Part shown: positions 1 through 6,439 of the stretch, piece by piece
Layout of the letters: the number at the start of each line of letters is the position of its first letter
Numbering within the stretch: position 1 is the first letter of the stretch
From: DASRSS01 sp035656335
GTDB taxonomy: Bacteria; Actinomycetota; Actinomycetes; Mycobacteriales; Jatrophihabitantaceae
Direction of reading: 5' to 3'
Assembly (NCBI GenBank): GCA_035656335.1
Contig: DASRSS010000069.1
Coordinates: 1-6,439, forward strand
DNA: 6,439 bases
Position numbers and translations under genes: made by a program
The notes under the pieces: generated by a model
Told to the model about the DNA's origin: nothing
Databases searched by the model: none
Seen by the model: only the letters and a program-made list of their open reading frames with translations

Positions 1-1571
1 CCGCCGTTCACGGTGCGGCGGACCATCTCGACGTACCGGCCGACGCCGTGCTGCTCGTGGACGACGTAGTCGCCCGCCTTGAGCTGGATCGGGTCGATCG
101 CGTTGCGCCGCCGCGACGGCATGCGGCTGGTGTCCTTGGTCAGCGAGCCGCGCTGCCCGGTCAGGTCGGCCTCGGTGAGCACCGCCAGCTTCAGGTCGGA
201 CGAGACCAGCCCGCCGCCGAGCCGGCCGGTGAGCACCTGGACGATCCCGGCCTCGTCGCCGACCTCGCTCACGAAGCGAGCGGGAACCTCGGCGTCCGTG
301 AACCGCTCGACGGCGCGCTGCGCGGAGCCGTGGCCGTCGAAGACGAGCACGACGTGCCAGCCGTCGCGGGCCCAGTTCCGCAGGTCGCCGATCGCGGCCT
401 CGATGTCGCCGCGGTACGTCGGCGCCGGCTCGAAGCCGCTCGCCACCGTCCCCGCACCCAGTTCGGTGTCGGCGGTCAGGGCCGTGATCCCCCACCACGG
501 GACGCCGAGCTCGCCCGCCTCGGCCGCGACATCGTCCAGCTCGCGCAGCGACGCGGCGCCCAGGTCGACCGGCGCGGTGCCGCCACCGGCCGCCGCGGCC
601 CAGGACGCCTCCAGGAACTCCAGCGAGGTGCGCACCAGGTCGTGCGCGCGGGTGCGTACCCGCTCGGGGTCGCACAGCACGACGTGGCTACCCGTGGGCA
701 GCTCGTGCAGCACGGTCTCCAGGCGGTCGACGAGCACCGGCGCGAGCGCCTCCATGCCCTCGACGGCCTCGCCGCGACTGATCGGGTCGAGCAGCTCGGC
801 CAGCTCGGGGTGCCCGGTCAGCAGCTCCGCGGCCCGCGCGCGGACGTCGTCGGTCAGCAGCAGCTCGCGGCACGGCGGCGCCCACAGGCCGTGCTCGGCG
901 ACCTCCAGCGAGCGCTGGTCGACGACCTTGAAGTAGCGGACCTCCTCGACCTCGTCGCCCCAGAACTCCACGCGCAGCGGGTGTTCCTCGGTCGGCGGGA
1001 AGACGTCCAGGATGCCGCCGCGCACCGCGAACTCGCCACGCTTCTCGACCAGTTCGGTGCGCGAGTAGCCGGCGGCAACCAGGTCGGCGACGAGGTCGAT
1101 GAGCTCCAGCCCGCTGTCCCCGGCGCGCAGCTGCACCGGCTGCAGCTCGCCAAGGCCCGGCACCTGCGGCTGCAGCAGGGCGCGCACCGGCGCGACGACG
1201 ACCGACACCGGACCGGCCGTGGGGTCGGTGTCCGACGGGTGGGCGAGCCGGCGCAGCACCGCCAGCCGCTGCCCCACCGTGTCGGCGCGCGGCGACAGGC
1301 GCTCGTGCGGCAGCGTCTCCCAACCGGGGTAGAGCACGACCTCGTCCGCGGGCACCAGGCAGCGCAGCGCGGCCACGAGGTCCTCGGCCTCGCGCCCGGT
1401 GCTGGTCACGGCGAGTACCGGCGCGCCCGTCCGTCCGGCCAGGGCGCCGACCGCGAGCGGCTGGACGGCCGCCGGACCGCTGATCGTCAGCGTCGCCGAC
1501 CCGGCCGCCTCGACGACGGCGGCGAGCGCCGGATCGTCCGCGGCCACGCTCAACAGGCCGTGCAGAGCCAT
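1..1571 (-). CDS. mfd: Transcription-repair coupling factor Mfd, N-terminal part (3' end beyond window)
   Basis: Mfd is a cytoplasmic DNA translocase that removes RNA polymerase stalled at DNA lesions and recruits UvrA for nucleotide excision repair. The 523 visible codons cover the UvrB-like N-terminal module and the start of the RNA-polymerase-interacting (CarD/RID-type) domain. Recognisable blocks are YPGWETLPHERLSP near residues 81-94, a UvrB-homology block GEFAVRGGILDVFP near 175-190 followed by PLRVEFWGDEVEEVRYF, and KAGDYVVHEQHGVGRY at 498-513, which opens the RID domain. The translocase motor and the C-terminal D7 domain lie beyond the left edge; full Mfd proteins are about 1150-1200 residues, so under half is seen. 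The ATG at 1571-1569 is chosen because an AAGGGG ribosome binding site lies 6 nt upstream and the protein begins with the usual short Mfd leader (MALHGLLSVAADDPAL). The frame is open to the edge with no visible lesion. The identification rests on recalled family motifs, not a search. Confidence 0.95.
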   Translation of the reverse strand, partial: MALHGLLSVAADDPALAAVVEAAGSATLTISGPAAVQPLAVGALAGRTGAPVLAVTSTGREAEDLVAALRCLVPADEVVLYPGWETLPHERLSPRADTVGQRLAVLRRLAHPSDTDPTAGPVSVVVAPVRALLQPQVPGLGELQPVQLRAGDSGLELIDLVADLVAAGYSRTELVEKRGEFAVRGGILDVFPPTEEHPLRVEFWGDEVEEVRYFKVVDQRSLEVAEHGLWAPPCRELLLTDDVRARAAELLTGHPELAELLDPISRGEAVEGMEALAPVLVDRLETVLHELPTGSHVVLCDPERVRTRAHDLVRTSLEFLEASWAAAAGGGTAPVDLGAASLRELDDVAAEAGELGVPWWGITALTADTELGAGTVASGFEPAPTYRGDIEAAIGDLRNWARDGWHVVLVFDGHGSAQRAVERFTDAEVPARFVSEVGDEAGIVQVLTGRLGGGLVSSDLKLAVLTEADLTGQRGSLTKDTSRMPSRRRNAIDPIQLKAGDYVVHEQHGVGRYVEMVRRTVNG

Positions 1572-1577
1572 CGAAAT

Positions 1578-1583
1578 CCCCTT
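1578..1583 (-). promoter_or_regulatory. Ribosome binding site of mfd
   Basis: On the minus strand the sequence AAGGGG is followed by six bases (ATTTCG) and then the ATG at 1571. This is a good match to the anti-Shine-Dalgarno core at normal spacing, and it decides the mfd start. The rest of the 157-bp gap upstream (1584-1728) shows the hairpin described separately and no convincing -35/-10 promoter pair. Confidence 0.7.
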
Positions 1584-1649
1584 ACCCGTGCAGCACAAAC
1601 GCCCCTGCACCGCGAGCGGGAGGGGATGCGTCCAGGGTACGCGGGACGA

Positions 1650-1686
1650 CCGACTGGGCGGGACACGGTTCGTCCCGCCCAGTCGG
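1650..1686 (-). terminator. Perfect 15-bp hairpin, probable terminator of the surface-protein gene
   Basis: Arms 1650-1664 and 1672-1686 are perfectly complementary over 15 bp around a 7-base loop; the left arm on the + strand is CCGACTGGGCGGGAC. On the minus strand it begins 42 bases after the stop codon of the giant surface gene and ends 78 bases before the mfd start, so it can end the upstream transcript and insulate mfd. There is no U-run after the stem, which is common for GC-rich actinobacterial terminators but makes the call weaker than a classical intrinsic terminator. An alternative is a structured element in the mfd leader. Confidence 0.7.
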
Positions 1687-1728
1687 GCTCGGGGGAATGC
1701 CGGGCTAAGGCGTCAGCGGTTCAGCGCC

Positions 1729-4700
1729 TCAGTGCGCGCGGTGGCCGCGCCGGCGGGTGGCCAGCAGGGCGAGCGCTCCGGCCCCGATCATCAGCATGGC
1801 CAGGATCAGCTCCGGGCGGATCGGACCGGGGCCGGTGGTGGCCAGGGTCGGCGGGGTCGAGCCGACGGCGGGCGGCGGTTGGCTCGTTTGCACCCCGCCG
1901 ACGCACAGCACGGTGGTGACGTCGCGCGCGGAGACGGTGTCCGCGGAGGTGGACGTCAGCACACCCGTGTCGGGATACGACTGGCAGCTGTTGTCGGTGG
2001 TCGCGCTGGTGATGTGCACCGTGAAGGTGTCACCGGGTGCCAGGTCGCCGGCGAGGCAGGTGAGCAGCTGCGAGCCGACGGCGCCGGTGATCGCGCACGT
2101 GCCGCGGTTGACCGGCCGGTCGATGGACCAGTCGACGTCCGGGCCCGCCGGCAGGTGGCTGGTCAGCACCGCGTTCCGGACGATCGCCAGCAGGCTCGGC
2201 AGCAGCGGCAGCGCCGAGGTCCGGACGAGCGCGGCGACGGCCGTACCCGACTGCGGCTGGCCGGCCGCGTTGCCGCCGGTGAGCGTGAACCCGATCGGGT
2301 TGCCGCTGTTGACCTGCTGCTGGTCGGCGGTGACGGTCAGCTGGTCGTCCGCGCAGAGCACGGTGGTGCTGGCCTGGGCCGTCTGGCTCGAGGCGTTGCT
2401 CGCCGTGAGCGTGGCCGTGTTCGAGTACGTGCCGCAGTCCGCGCGGTCGGTGTCGCTGACGATCCGGACGGACGCCGTCGTGCCGGCACTGAGCGACCCG
2501 AGCGAGCAGGTGAGCACCTGGGCGCCGTCCGGTCCGGTGAGCGTGCACGTGCCCGGTCCGGTGTAGGCGGGGTCGATGACGAAGTGCACGTTCGACCCGG
2601 CGGGGCCGGCGGGCAGCGGGTCGGTGACGGTGACGTCCGTCGCGCTGCCGGAGCCGTCGGCGACCGTCAGCGTGTACCCGATCTGGTCACCGGCCGTGAC
2701 GGACGGCGCCAGCGCGGTCTTGGTGAACGCGAGGGCGGCCGCGGCGGGCGCCGGCGGGCAGATCACGCGGACGGGGGCGCTGGCCGTGACGGGTGCGGGC
2801 GCGCCCGTCCAGGTCACCGATGCGGTGTTGACGTAGGCGCCGCAGCTGCCGGTCGTCGTGACGCTGGTGATGTGCACGGCGTCGCTCGCGCCCGCGGCGA
2901 GCCGGCCGGTGCACGTCAGCGTGCCCGCGGCGATCGCGCAGGACAGCGCAGGGTCCGCGCTGGCGATCGTCCAGGTCAGGCCGGCCGCGGACGGCAGCGG
3001 ATCGCTCAGCACGACACCGCGCGCGGTCCCTCCGCCGCCGTTGGTGGCCGTGACCGTGAAGCCGATCGGCGCGCCCGCCGCGACGCTCGCGCTGTCGGCG
3101 ACCTTGGTCAGCGTCAGCGCGGCGCACTTCACCTGCAGCGTCGCACTGGCACCGGGCGTGTCCGGCGTGTTGGTGGCGGTCAGGGCCGCGGTGTTCGCGA
3201 ACGTGCCGTCGGCGGCGACGCCCGCGGTGCAGCTGGTGGTGTCGGTGGAGCTGGTCACGTGCACGGCCAGCACGTCACCGGACGCGAGCGCGAGGCCCGG
3301 GCCGCAGGTGAGCGTCTGCGCGGGCGCGACACCGGTGACCGAACAGGTCCCGGCCGGCGCCGGTGCACCGTTGATCGTGACGCTGTCGACGGACCAGTCG
3401 ACGCCGCCGCCACCCGGCAGCGGGTCGCTGACGAGCACGCCGGTGGCGCTGCCCGGTCCGGCGTTCGACGCCGTCACCGTGTAGCCGATGGCGTCCCCGG
3501 CGCTGACGCTCGCCGCGTCGGCGGCCTTCGCGAGCGCGATGCTCGGGCACTGCACTGCGGTGGACGCGGAGTCCGTCATCGTCCTGCCGGATATGACGTT
3601 GCTCGCCGTGACGGTCGCGGTGTTCGGGTACCCGCCGTCGCCGAGCGGGCCGCCGAGGCACGAGTTGGTCACCGCGACGCCCGCCGCCGTCCACTGCGTC
3701 GTGCTCGTCACGTGGACCGTGAGCACGTCGCTCGGGTGCATGGTGAAGCCGGCGCCGCCGCAGGCCAGGGTCTGCGCCGGCGGCGCGCCCGTGATCGCAC
3801 ACGTGCCACCGGGCGCGGCCAGCCCGTTCAGCTGCGTCGAGTCGATCGTCCAGCTGACGCCCGGTCCGGACGGGAGCGGGTCGGCGACCGCGACGTCGGT
3901 GGCGTCCCCGGCCGCGCCGCTGGTGACCGTGACGGTGAAGCCGATCGCGGAGCCGACCGACACGGTGGCCGCGTCGGCGGTCTTGGACAGCGTGAGCGTC
4001 GGGCACAGCACCGTGGTCGTGTCGGACGACGTGCGCAGCGGGCTGTTCGTCGTGGTCAGCGTCGCGGTGTTCGGGTAGCTCCCGCAGCCCAGCGGCCCGG
4101 TGGCCGCGAAGACGTGCACGAACACGCTGGACGCGGCGGCGAGATCGCCCACGCCGCAGCTGAGGATTTGCGATCCGATCGCGCCGGTGACGGTGCAGCC
4201 GAGCGCGGTCGTGGCCGCGGCGTCCAGCTGCCAGTCGATGCCGGTACCGGCCGGCAGCGGGTCCATGAGCACGCCGCCGTCCGCGGTGCCGGGACCTGCG
4301 TTCGTGATCGTGATGCCGAAGCCGATCTGGCTGCCCGCACTGACGCTGGCCGCGTCCGCGACCTTGGTGAACGTGATGTCCGGGCAGTTCACCTGGGTCG
4401 AGGCGCCGGCCGTGAGCGGTGCCGCCGGCCCGTTCGTCCAGACCACCGACGCGGTGTTGTCGTAGCGGCCGCGGCCGTTGCCGCCGAGGCAGGAGTTGAC
4501 CGCTGCGGCGCCGGATCCCGTCCACGTCGTGCCACTGGCAATGTGCACGGTCTCGGTGTCGTTGCCGGACGGATCACCCGCGGCAGCCAGGTTGCCCGTG
4601 CACTCGAGCGTGCCCGCGGTGATCTTGCAGGAGAGCGGGCCGCTGTGCGCGTCGACGCTCCAGCTGATGCCCGGCCCGGTGGGCAGCGGGTCGGTGACGT

Positions 4701-6439
4701 CGACTCCGGACGCGATGCCCGAGCCCGTGTTCGTGACGGTGATCGTGTAGCCGATGTCCGAGCCGACATCGACGGTCGCCGCGTCGGCCGTCTTGGTGAT
4801 GCCGAGGTCGGCGCACACCACGTCGATGTCGACCGTCTTGCTGGTCGCGGTGGACGGGTCGTTCGCCGCCGAGAGGGTTGCGGTGTTGGCCAGCGTCCCG
4901 CAGCTGACGAACGCGGTGGCGCTGACCAGATGCACCGTCTCGATGTCGTTCCCGTACAGCGTGCCGGCGCAGGTCAAGGTGTTCGCAACGATCACGCACG
5001 ACAGCGGACCGGTCGCGGTGTCGATGGTCCAGGAGACGCCGGCCGCGGACGGCAGGGGGTCGCTGATCAGGGCGCCCGTCGCGTCACCGTCGCCGGTGTT
5101 CCGCGCGCGCAGCGTGTACCCGATCTGGTGGCCGGCCTGGACCGTCCGGTCGTCCGCCGCCTTCGTGATGGTCAGGGCGGGACAGCTCACCACGACCCGC
5201 GCCGAGGCGGTCGGTGCGGTTGCGACGTTGGTCGCGGCCACGGTCGCGGTGTTCGTGTAGGTGCCGCAGGAGTTCACCGCGGGCGCGCTCGTCCAACTCG
5301 TGTCGCTGACGACGTGCGCGCTGAGCGTGCCGCCGCCGGCGAGCGTGGCCAGCGTGCAGTCGAGCGACTGGCTGCCCACCGCGCCGGTGATCGTGCAGCC
5401 CGCGACGGCGGGGTCGAGCGACCAGTCGACGCCCGGGCCGGCCGGCAGCGGGTCGGTCACGTGTACGTGCGCCGCCGCGACCGCCGAGGTGTTGTCGACG
5501 GTGACGGTGTAGCCGATGGGCGAGCCGACCGGAACGGCCGCCGCATCGGCGGTCTTGGTGATGGTGAGCGCGGCGCAGGTGACGTCGACCGTTGCGGACG
5601 AGCTGCCGCTGCCTCCGCCGTTCGTCGTGGTCAGCGTCGCGGTGTTGCGGATCGTGCCGCAGTCGGCCGGCGCCGTCACCGCGTGGACGTGCGCGATCAC
5701 GACCCAGCCGGTCGGGTCGAAGTCGCCGACGTTGCAGGTGACGGTTCCGGCGGCCAGCGTGCAGCCGAAACCGTTCGGGTCGAGCACCCAGGTGGCGCCG
5801 CTGGGCAGCGCGGGCAGCGCGTCGGTCACCTTGACGCCGGTGGCGGTCGCGGCGCTGGCGTTCTGCAGGGAGATGTCGAACGAGATCGTGTCGCCCGCGG
5901 TGATCGTGCCGCTCGGGGTGGTCTTCTCGACCTGGACGGACGCGCCGACGATGTGGCCGCTCTCGCTCGCCTGGCCGCACGGCTCGGTTGCCGCGTCGTT
6001 GATGGTGTCGCCGCCGTAGCTCGCGGTCCAGGTGTAGAAGCCGGCCGCTGCTGGCGTGAACGGCGTCGCGACGGCGGCCGTCCAGGTGGTGCTGTCGACC
6101 TTGGTCAGCGGGTCCGTCTCGGTGTACGTCGGCGCGGCGGCCGTGCAGCTGCCCGCGCCGGGAGCGGACGCAAACGGCCCCCACAGCGTGAACATGACCT
6201 TCTGCGCCGACAGGTCCGCGCCCGCGACGACGCCGGACAGCGTGGCGGTGTCGGCGAGCGTGGTGAGTCCGAGGCTGCCGCGCGCCGCGGTGGCCGGCAC
6301 GGTGGTCAATCCGATCGTCGTGGCGATGGTCGGGCTCGCGTGCGCGACCGTGAAGCACTCCGAGCCCGAGTTGGTGTGCGTGCCGGGCAGGTAGTCCTTG
6401 TTCGCGGCGCCCGGGGTGTACTCGGTGCGCCAGCAGTAC
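1729..6439 (-). CDS. Giant cell-wall-anchored repeat protein with Ig-like and DUF11 repeats, LAxTG sorting signal (5' end beyond window)
   Basis: The product is an extracellular, probably wall-attached stalk or adhesin-like protein; its ligand is unknown. Numbering from the first full codon (6438-6436), 1569 residues are visible. Residues 1-36 are the end of one Ig-like domain, 37-164 a second copy, 167-1512 ten tandem DUF11-type repeats, and 1513-1569 a Pro/Thr linker plus sorting signal. The stop is TGA at 1731-1729. The reading frame is open without a stop to the right edge. A TTG at 6309-6307 is an internal Leu codon, not the start: it lies inside an Ig-like domain and has no signal peptide, which a sortase substrate requires. 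The true start with its signal peptide must lie outside the window. Composition is rich in Ala, Thr, Val, Gly and Ser, very poor in Lys (15 after the TTG position), and has 40 regularly spaced Cys in the repeats. No frameshift is apparent. DUF11 (B_ant_repeat) assignment comes from the TKTAD...TDPLP...NTATL signature; the host function is not deducible here. Confidence 0.9.
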   Translation of the reverse strand, partial: YCWRTEYTPGAANKDYLPGTHTNSGSECFTVAHASPTIATTIGLTTVPATAARGSLGLTTLADTATLSGVVAGADLSAQKVMFTLWGPFASAPGAGSCTAAAPTYTETDPLTKVDSTTWTAAVATPFTPAAAGFYTWTASYGGDTINDAATEPCGQASESGHIVGASVQVEKTTPSGTITAGDTISFDISLQNASAATATGVKVTDALPALPSGATWVLDPNGFGCTLAAGTVTCNVGDFDPTGWVVIAHVHAVTAPADCGTIRNTATLTTTNGGGSGSSSATVDVTCAALTITKTADAAAVPVGSPIGYTVTVDNTSAVAAAHVHVTDPLPAGPGVDWSLDPAVAGCTITGAVGSQSLDCTLATLAGGGTLSAHVVSDTSWTSAPAVNSCGTYTNTATVAATNVATAPTASARVVVSCPALTITKAADDRTVQAGHQIGYTLRARNTGDGDATGALISDPLPSAAGVSWTIDTATGPLSCVIVANTLTCAGTLYGNDIETVHLVSATAFVSCGTLANTATLSAANDPSTATSKTVDIDVVCADLGITKTADAATVDVGSDIGYTITVTNTGSGIASGVDVTDPLPTGPGISWSVDAHSGPLSCKITAGTLECTGNLAAAGDPSGNDTETVHIASGTTWTGSGAAAVNSCLGGNGRGRYDNTASVVWTNGPAAPLTAGASTQVNCPDITFTKVADAASVSAGSQIGFGITITNAGPGTADGGVLMDPLPAGTGIDWQLDAAATTALGCTVTGAIGSQILSCGVGDLAAASSVFVHVFAATGPLGCGSYPNTATLTTTNSPLRTSSDTTTVLCPTLTLSKTADAATVSVGSAIGFTVTVTSGAAGDATDVAVADPLPSGPGVSWTIDSTQLNGLAAPGGTCAITGAPPAQTLACGGAGFTMHPSDVLTVHVTSTTQWTAAGVAVTNSCLGGPLGDGGYPNTATVTASNVISGRTMTDSASTAVQCPSIALAKAADAASVSAGDAIGYTVTASNAGPGSATGVLVSDPLPGGGGVDWSVDSVTINGAPAPAGTCSVTGVAPAQTLTCGPGLALASGDVLAVHVTSSTDTTSCTAGVAADGTFANTAALTATNTPDTPGASATLQVKCAALTLTKVADSASVAAGAPIGFTVTATNGGGGTARGVVLSDPLPSAAGLTWTIASADPALSCAIAAGTLTCTGRLAAGASDAVHITSVTTTGSCGAYVNTASVTWTGAPAPVTASAPVRVICPPAPAAAALAFTKTALAPSVTAGDQIGYTLTVADGSGSATDVTVTDPLPAGPAGSNVHFVIDPAYTGPGTCTLTGPDGAQVLTCSLGSLSAGTTASVRIVSDTDRADCGTYSNTATLTASNASSQTAQASTTVLCADDQLTVTADQQQVNSGNPIGFTLTGGNAAGQPQSGTAVAALVRTSALPLLPSLLAIVRNAVLTSHLPAGPDVDWSIDRPVNRGTCAITGAVGSQLLTCLAGDLAPGDTFTVHITSATTDNSCQSYPDTGVLTSTSADTVSARDVTTVLCVGGVQTSQPPPAVGSTPPTLATTGPGPIRPELILAMLMIGAGALALLATRRRGHRAH
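1732..1902 (-). other. C-terminal LAxTG cell-wall sorting signal
   Basis: Residues 1513-1569 hold a Pro/Thr/Ser linker (SQPPPAVGSTPPT), the pentapeptide LATTG at 1532-1536 (bases 1831-1845), a hydrophobic helix LILAMLMIGAGALALLAT at 1544-1561 (bases 1756-1809), and the basic tail RRRGHRAH. This order is the standard sortase substrate signal. LAxTG is the known preference of class E sortases in high-GC actinobacteria, which cleave between Thr and Gly and join the protein to peptidoglycan. The sortase itself is not in the window. Confidence 0.9.
1903..2352 (-). repeat. Divergent wall-proximal repeat 10 lacking the Lys/Asp/Asn triad
   Basis: Unit 10 (residues 1363-1512) keeps the IGFTL strand, the VDWSID strand, all four Cys, the CAITGAVGSQLLTC hairpin and the terminal TVLC. 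It differs at the three most conserved polar positions: TVTAD in place of TKTAD (Val1369), TSHLP in place of TDPLP (Ser1427), and YPDTGV in place of YxNTAT (Asp1490). It contains no lysine. The distance from the Lys position to the Asp position is 58 residues, against 34 in units 1-8 and 33 in unit 9, because of an insertion around residues 1394-1421. It is the last folded unit before the wall anchor. Confidence 0.85.
1903..5940 (-). repeat. Array of ten tandem DUF11-type repeats encoded in the surface gene
   Basis: Units in protein order: 1, 5575-5940; 2, 5182-5574; 3, 4813-5181; 4, 4384-4812; 5, 4003-4383; 6, 3547-4002; 7, 3124-3546; 8, 2758-3123; 9, 2353-2757; 10, 1903-2352. Lengths are 122, 131, 123, 143, 127, 152, 141, 122, 135 and 150 residues. 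Each unit follows one plan: a first strand (typically LTITKTAD), a V.AG..IGYT strand, DPLP, a W..D strand, a Cys-to-Cys hairpin, a HV.S strand, a third Cys (often SCG.Y), NTATL, and a final Cys as last residue. The units are diverged in protein sequence. Unit 9 has a Pro/Ala-rich lead-in (PPAPAAAA) not seen in the others, which may be a hinge. The fold is expected to be an Ig-like beta sandwich. Confidence 0.88.
5947..6330 (-). repeat. Ig-like domain, complete copy, in the surface protein
   Basis: Residues 37-164 resemble the bacterial Ig-like module that has a TATLSG strand, a VMFTLWGPF strand, one Cys (SCTAA), then FTPAAAGFYTWTASYGGD and a closing EPCGQASE. The preceding piece at the window edge (residues 1-36, 6331-6438) has YCWRTEYTP and ECFTV in the matching positions, so it is the tail of an earlier copy. 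At least two tandem copies therefore exist, and more may lie upstream. Such modules are structural spacers in actinobacterial secreted proteins. They carry no catalytic motif. Confidence 0.7.

Noticed and set aside
1634..1639. TACCCT on the minus strand as a -10 box for mfd
   Set aside because: It fits the loose TAnnnT pattern, but no TTG-like -35 lies 16-18 bases upstream, where the hairpin arm sits. One short match in a GC-rich gap is not enough.
48..1919. 623-codon open frame on the + strand across the mfd region
   Set aside because: It is antisense to a clearly recognised mfd and continues through the intergenic hairpin into the surface gene. Its product is an Arg/Gln/Gly-rich low-complexity string with no family motif, as expected for a GC-rich shadow frame.
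1903..5940. Asp-Pro in the DPLP motif as a self-cleavage site
   Set aside because: Asp-Pro autoproteolysis is known in specific modules of other families. Here the pair is a fixed feature of the DUF11 fold, with no accompanying self-cleavage motif, and cleavage at nine sites would destroy the stalk.
6307..6309. TTG as start codon of the surface protein
   Set aside because: The same frame continues upstream with recognisable domain sequence, and no signal peptide follows the TTG.
1757..6394. Series of + strand open frames opposite the surface gene
   Set aside because: They follow the period of the repeat array on the other strand and encode Val/Ser/Ala-rich shadow products with repeated look-alike segments. 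The minus-strand frame has continuous domain structure and a sorting signal.
1903..6439. CRISPR or DNA-level satellite array
   Set aside because: The repetition is at protein level with diverged DNA and unit lengths that vary by codons. There are no short identical repeats with unique spacers.

Overview
The window is very GC-rich, with G/C strongly preferred at third codon positions. Its one recognisable housekeeping gene, mfd, has an actinobacterial look. The other gene carries an exact LAxTG wall-sorting motif, the type used by class E sortases of high-GC Gram-positives. A free-living actinomycete is therefore likely, but I cannot name the genus from sequence alone.

Layout: both real genes are on the minus strand, so the window reads from right to left. 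Positions 6439 to 1729 hold the 3' part of a giant surface-protein gene whose 5' end lies outside the window. What is visible encodes 1569 residues: the end of one Ig-like domain, a complete second Ig-like domain, ten DUF11-type repeats (about 122-152 residues each, four cysteines each), and a C-terminal sorting signal (LATTG, membrane helix, Arg-rich tail). Positions 1572-1728 are a 157-bp intergenic gap with a perfect 15-bp hairpin, probably the terminator of the surface gene, and a good ribosome binding site for the next gene. Positions 1571 to 1 hold the first 523 codons of mfd, the transcription-repair coupling factor, which runs off the left edge.

The two genes have no evident functional link. 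The hairpin suggests separate transcription units.

The most interesting signal is inside the repeat array. Repeats 1-9 each keep a Lys, an Asp and an Asn at aligned positions, which looks like an intramolecular isopeptide-bond triad. Repeat 10, next to the wall anchor, has lost all three and has also gained a 24-residue, partly hydrophobic insertion. The protein is so lysine-poor that 9 of the 13 lysines in the array sit at that single aligned position.
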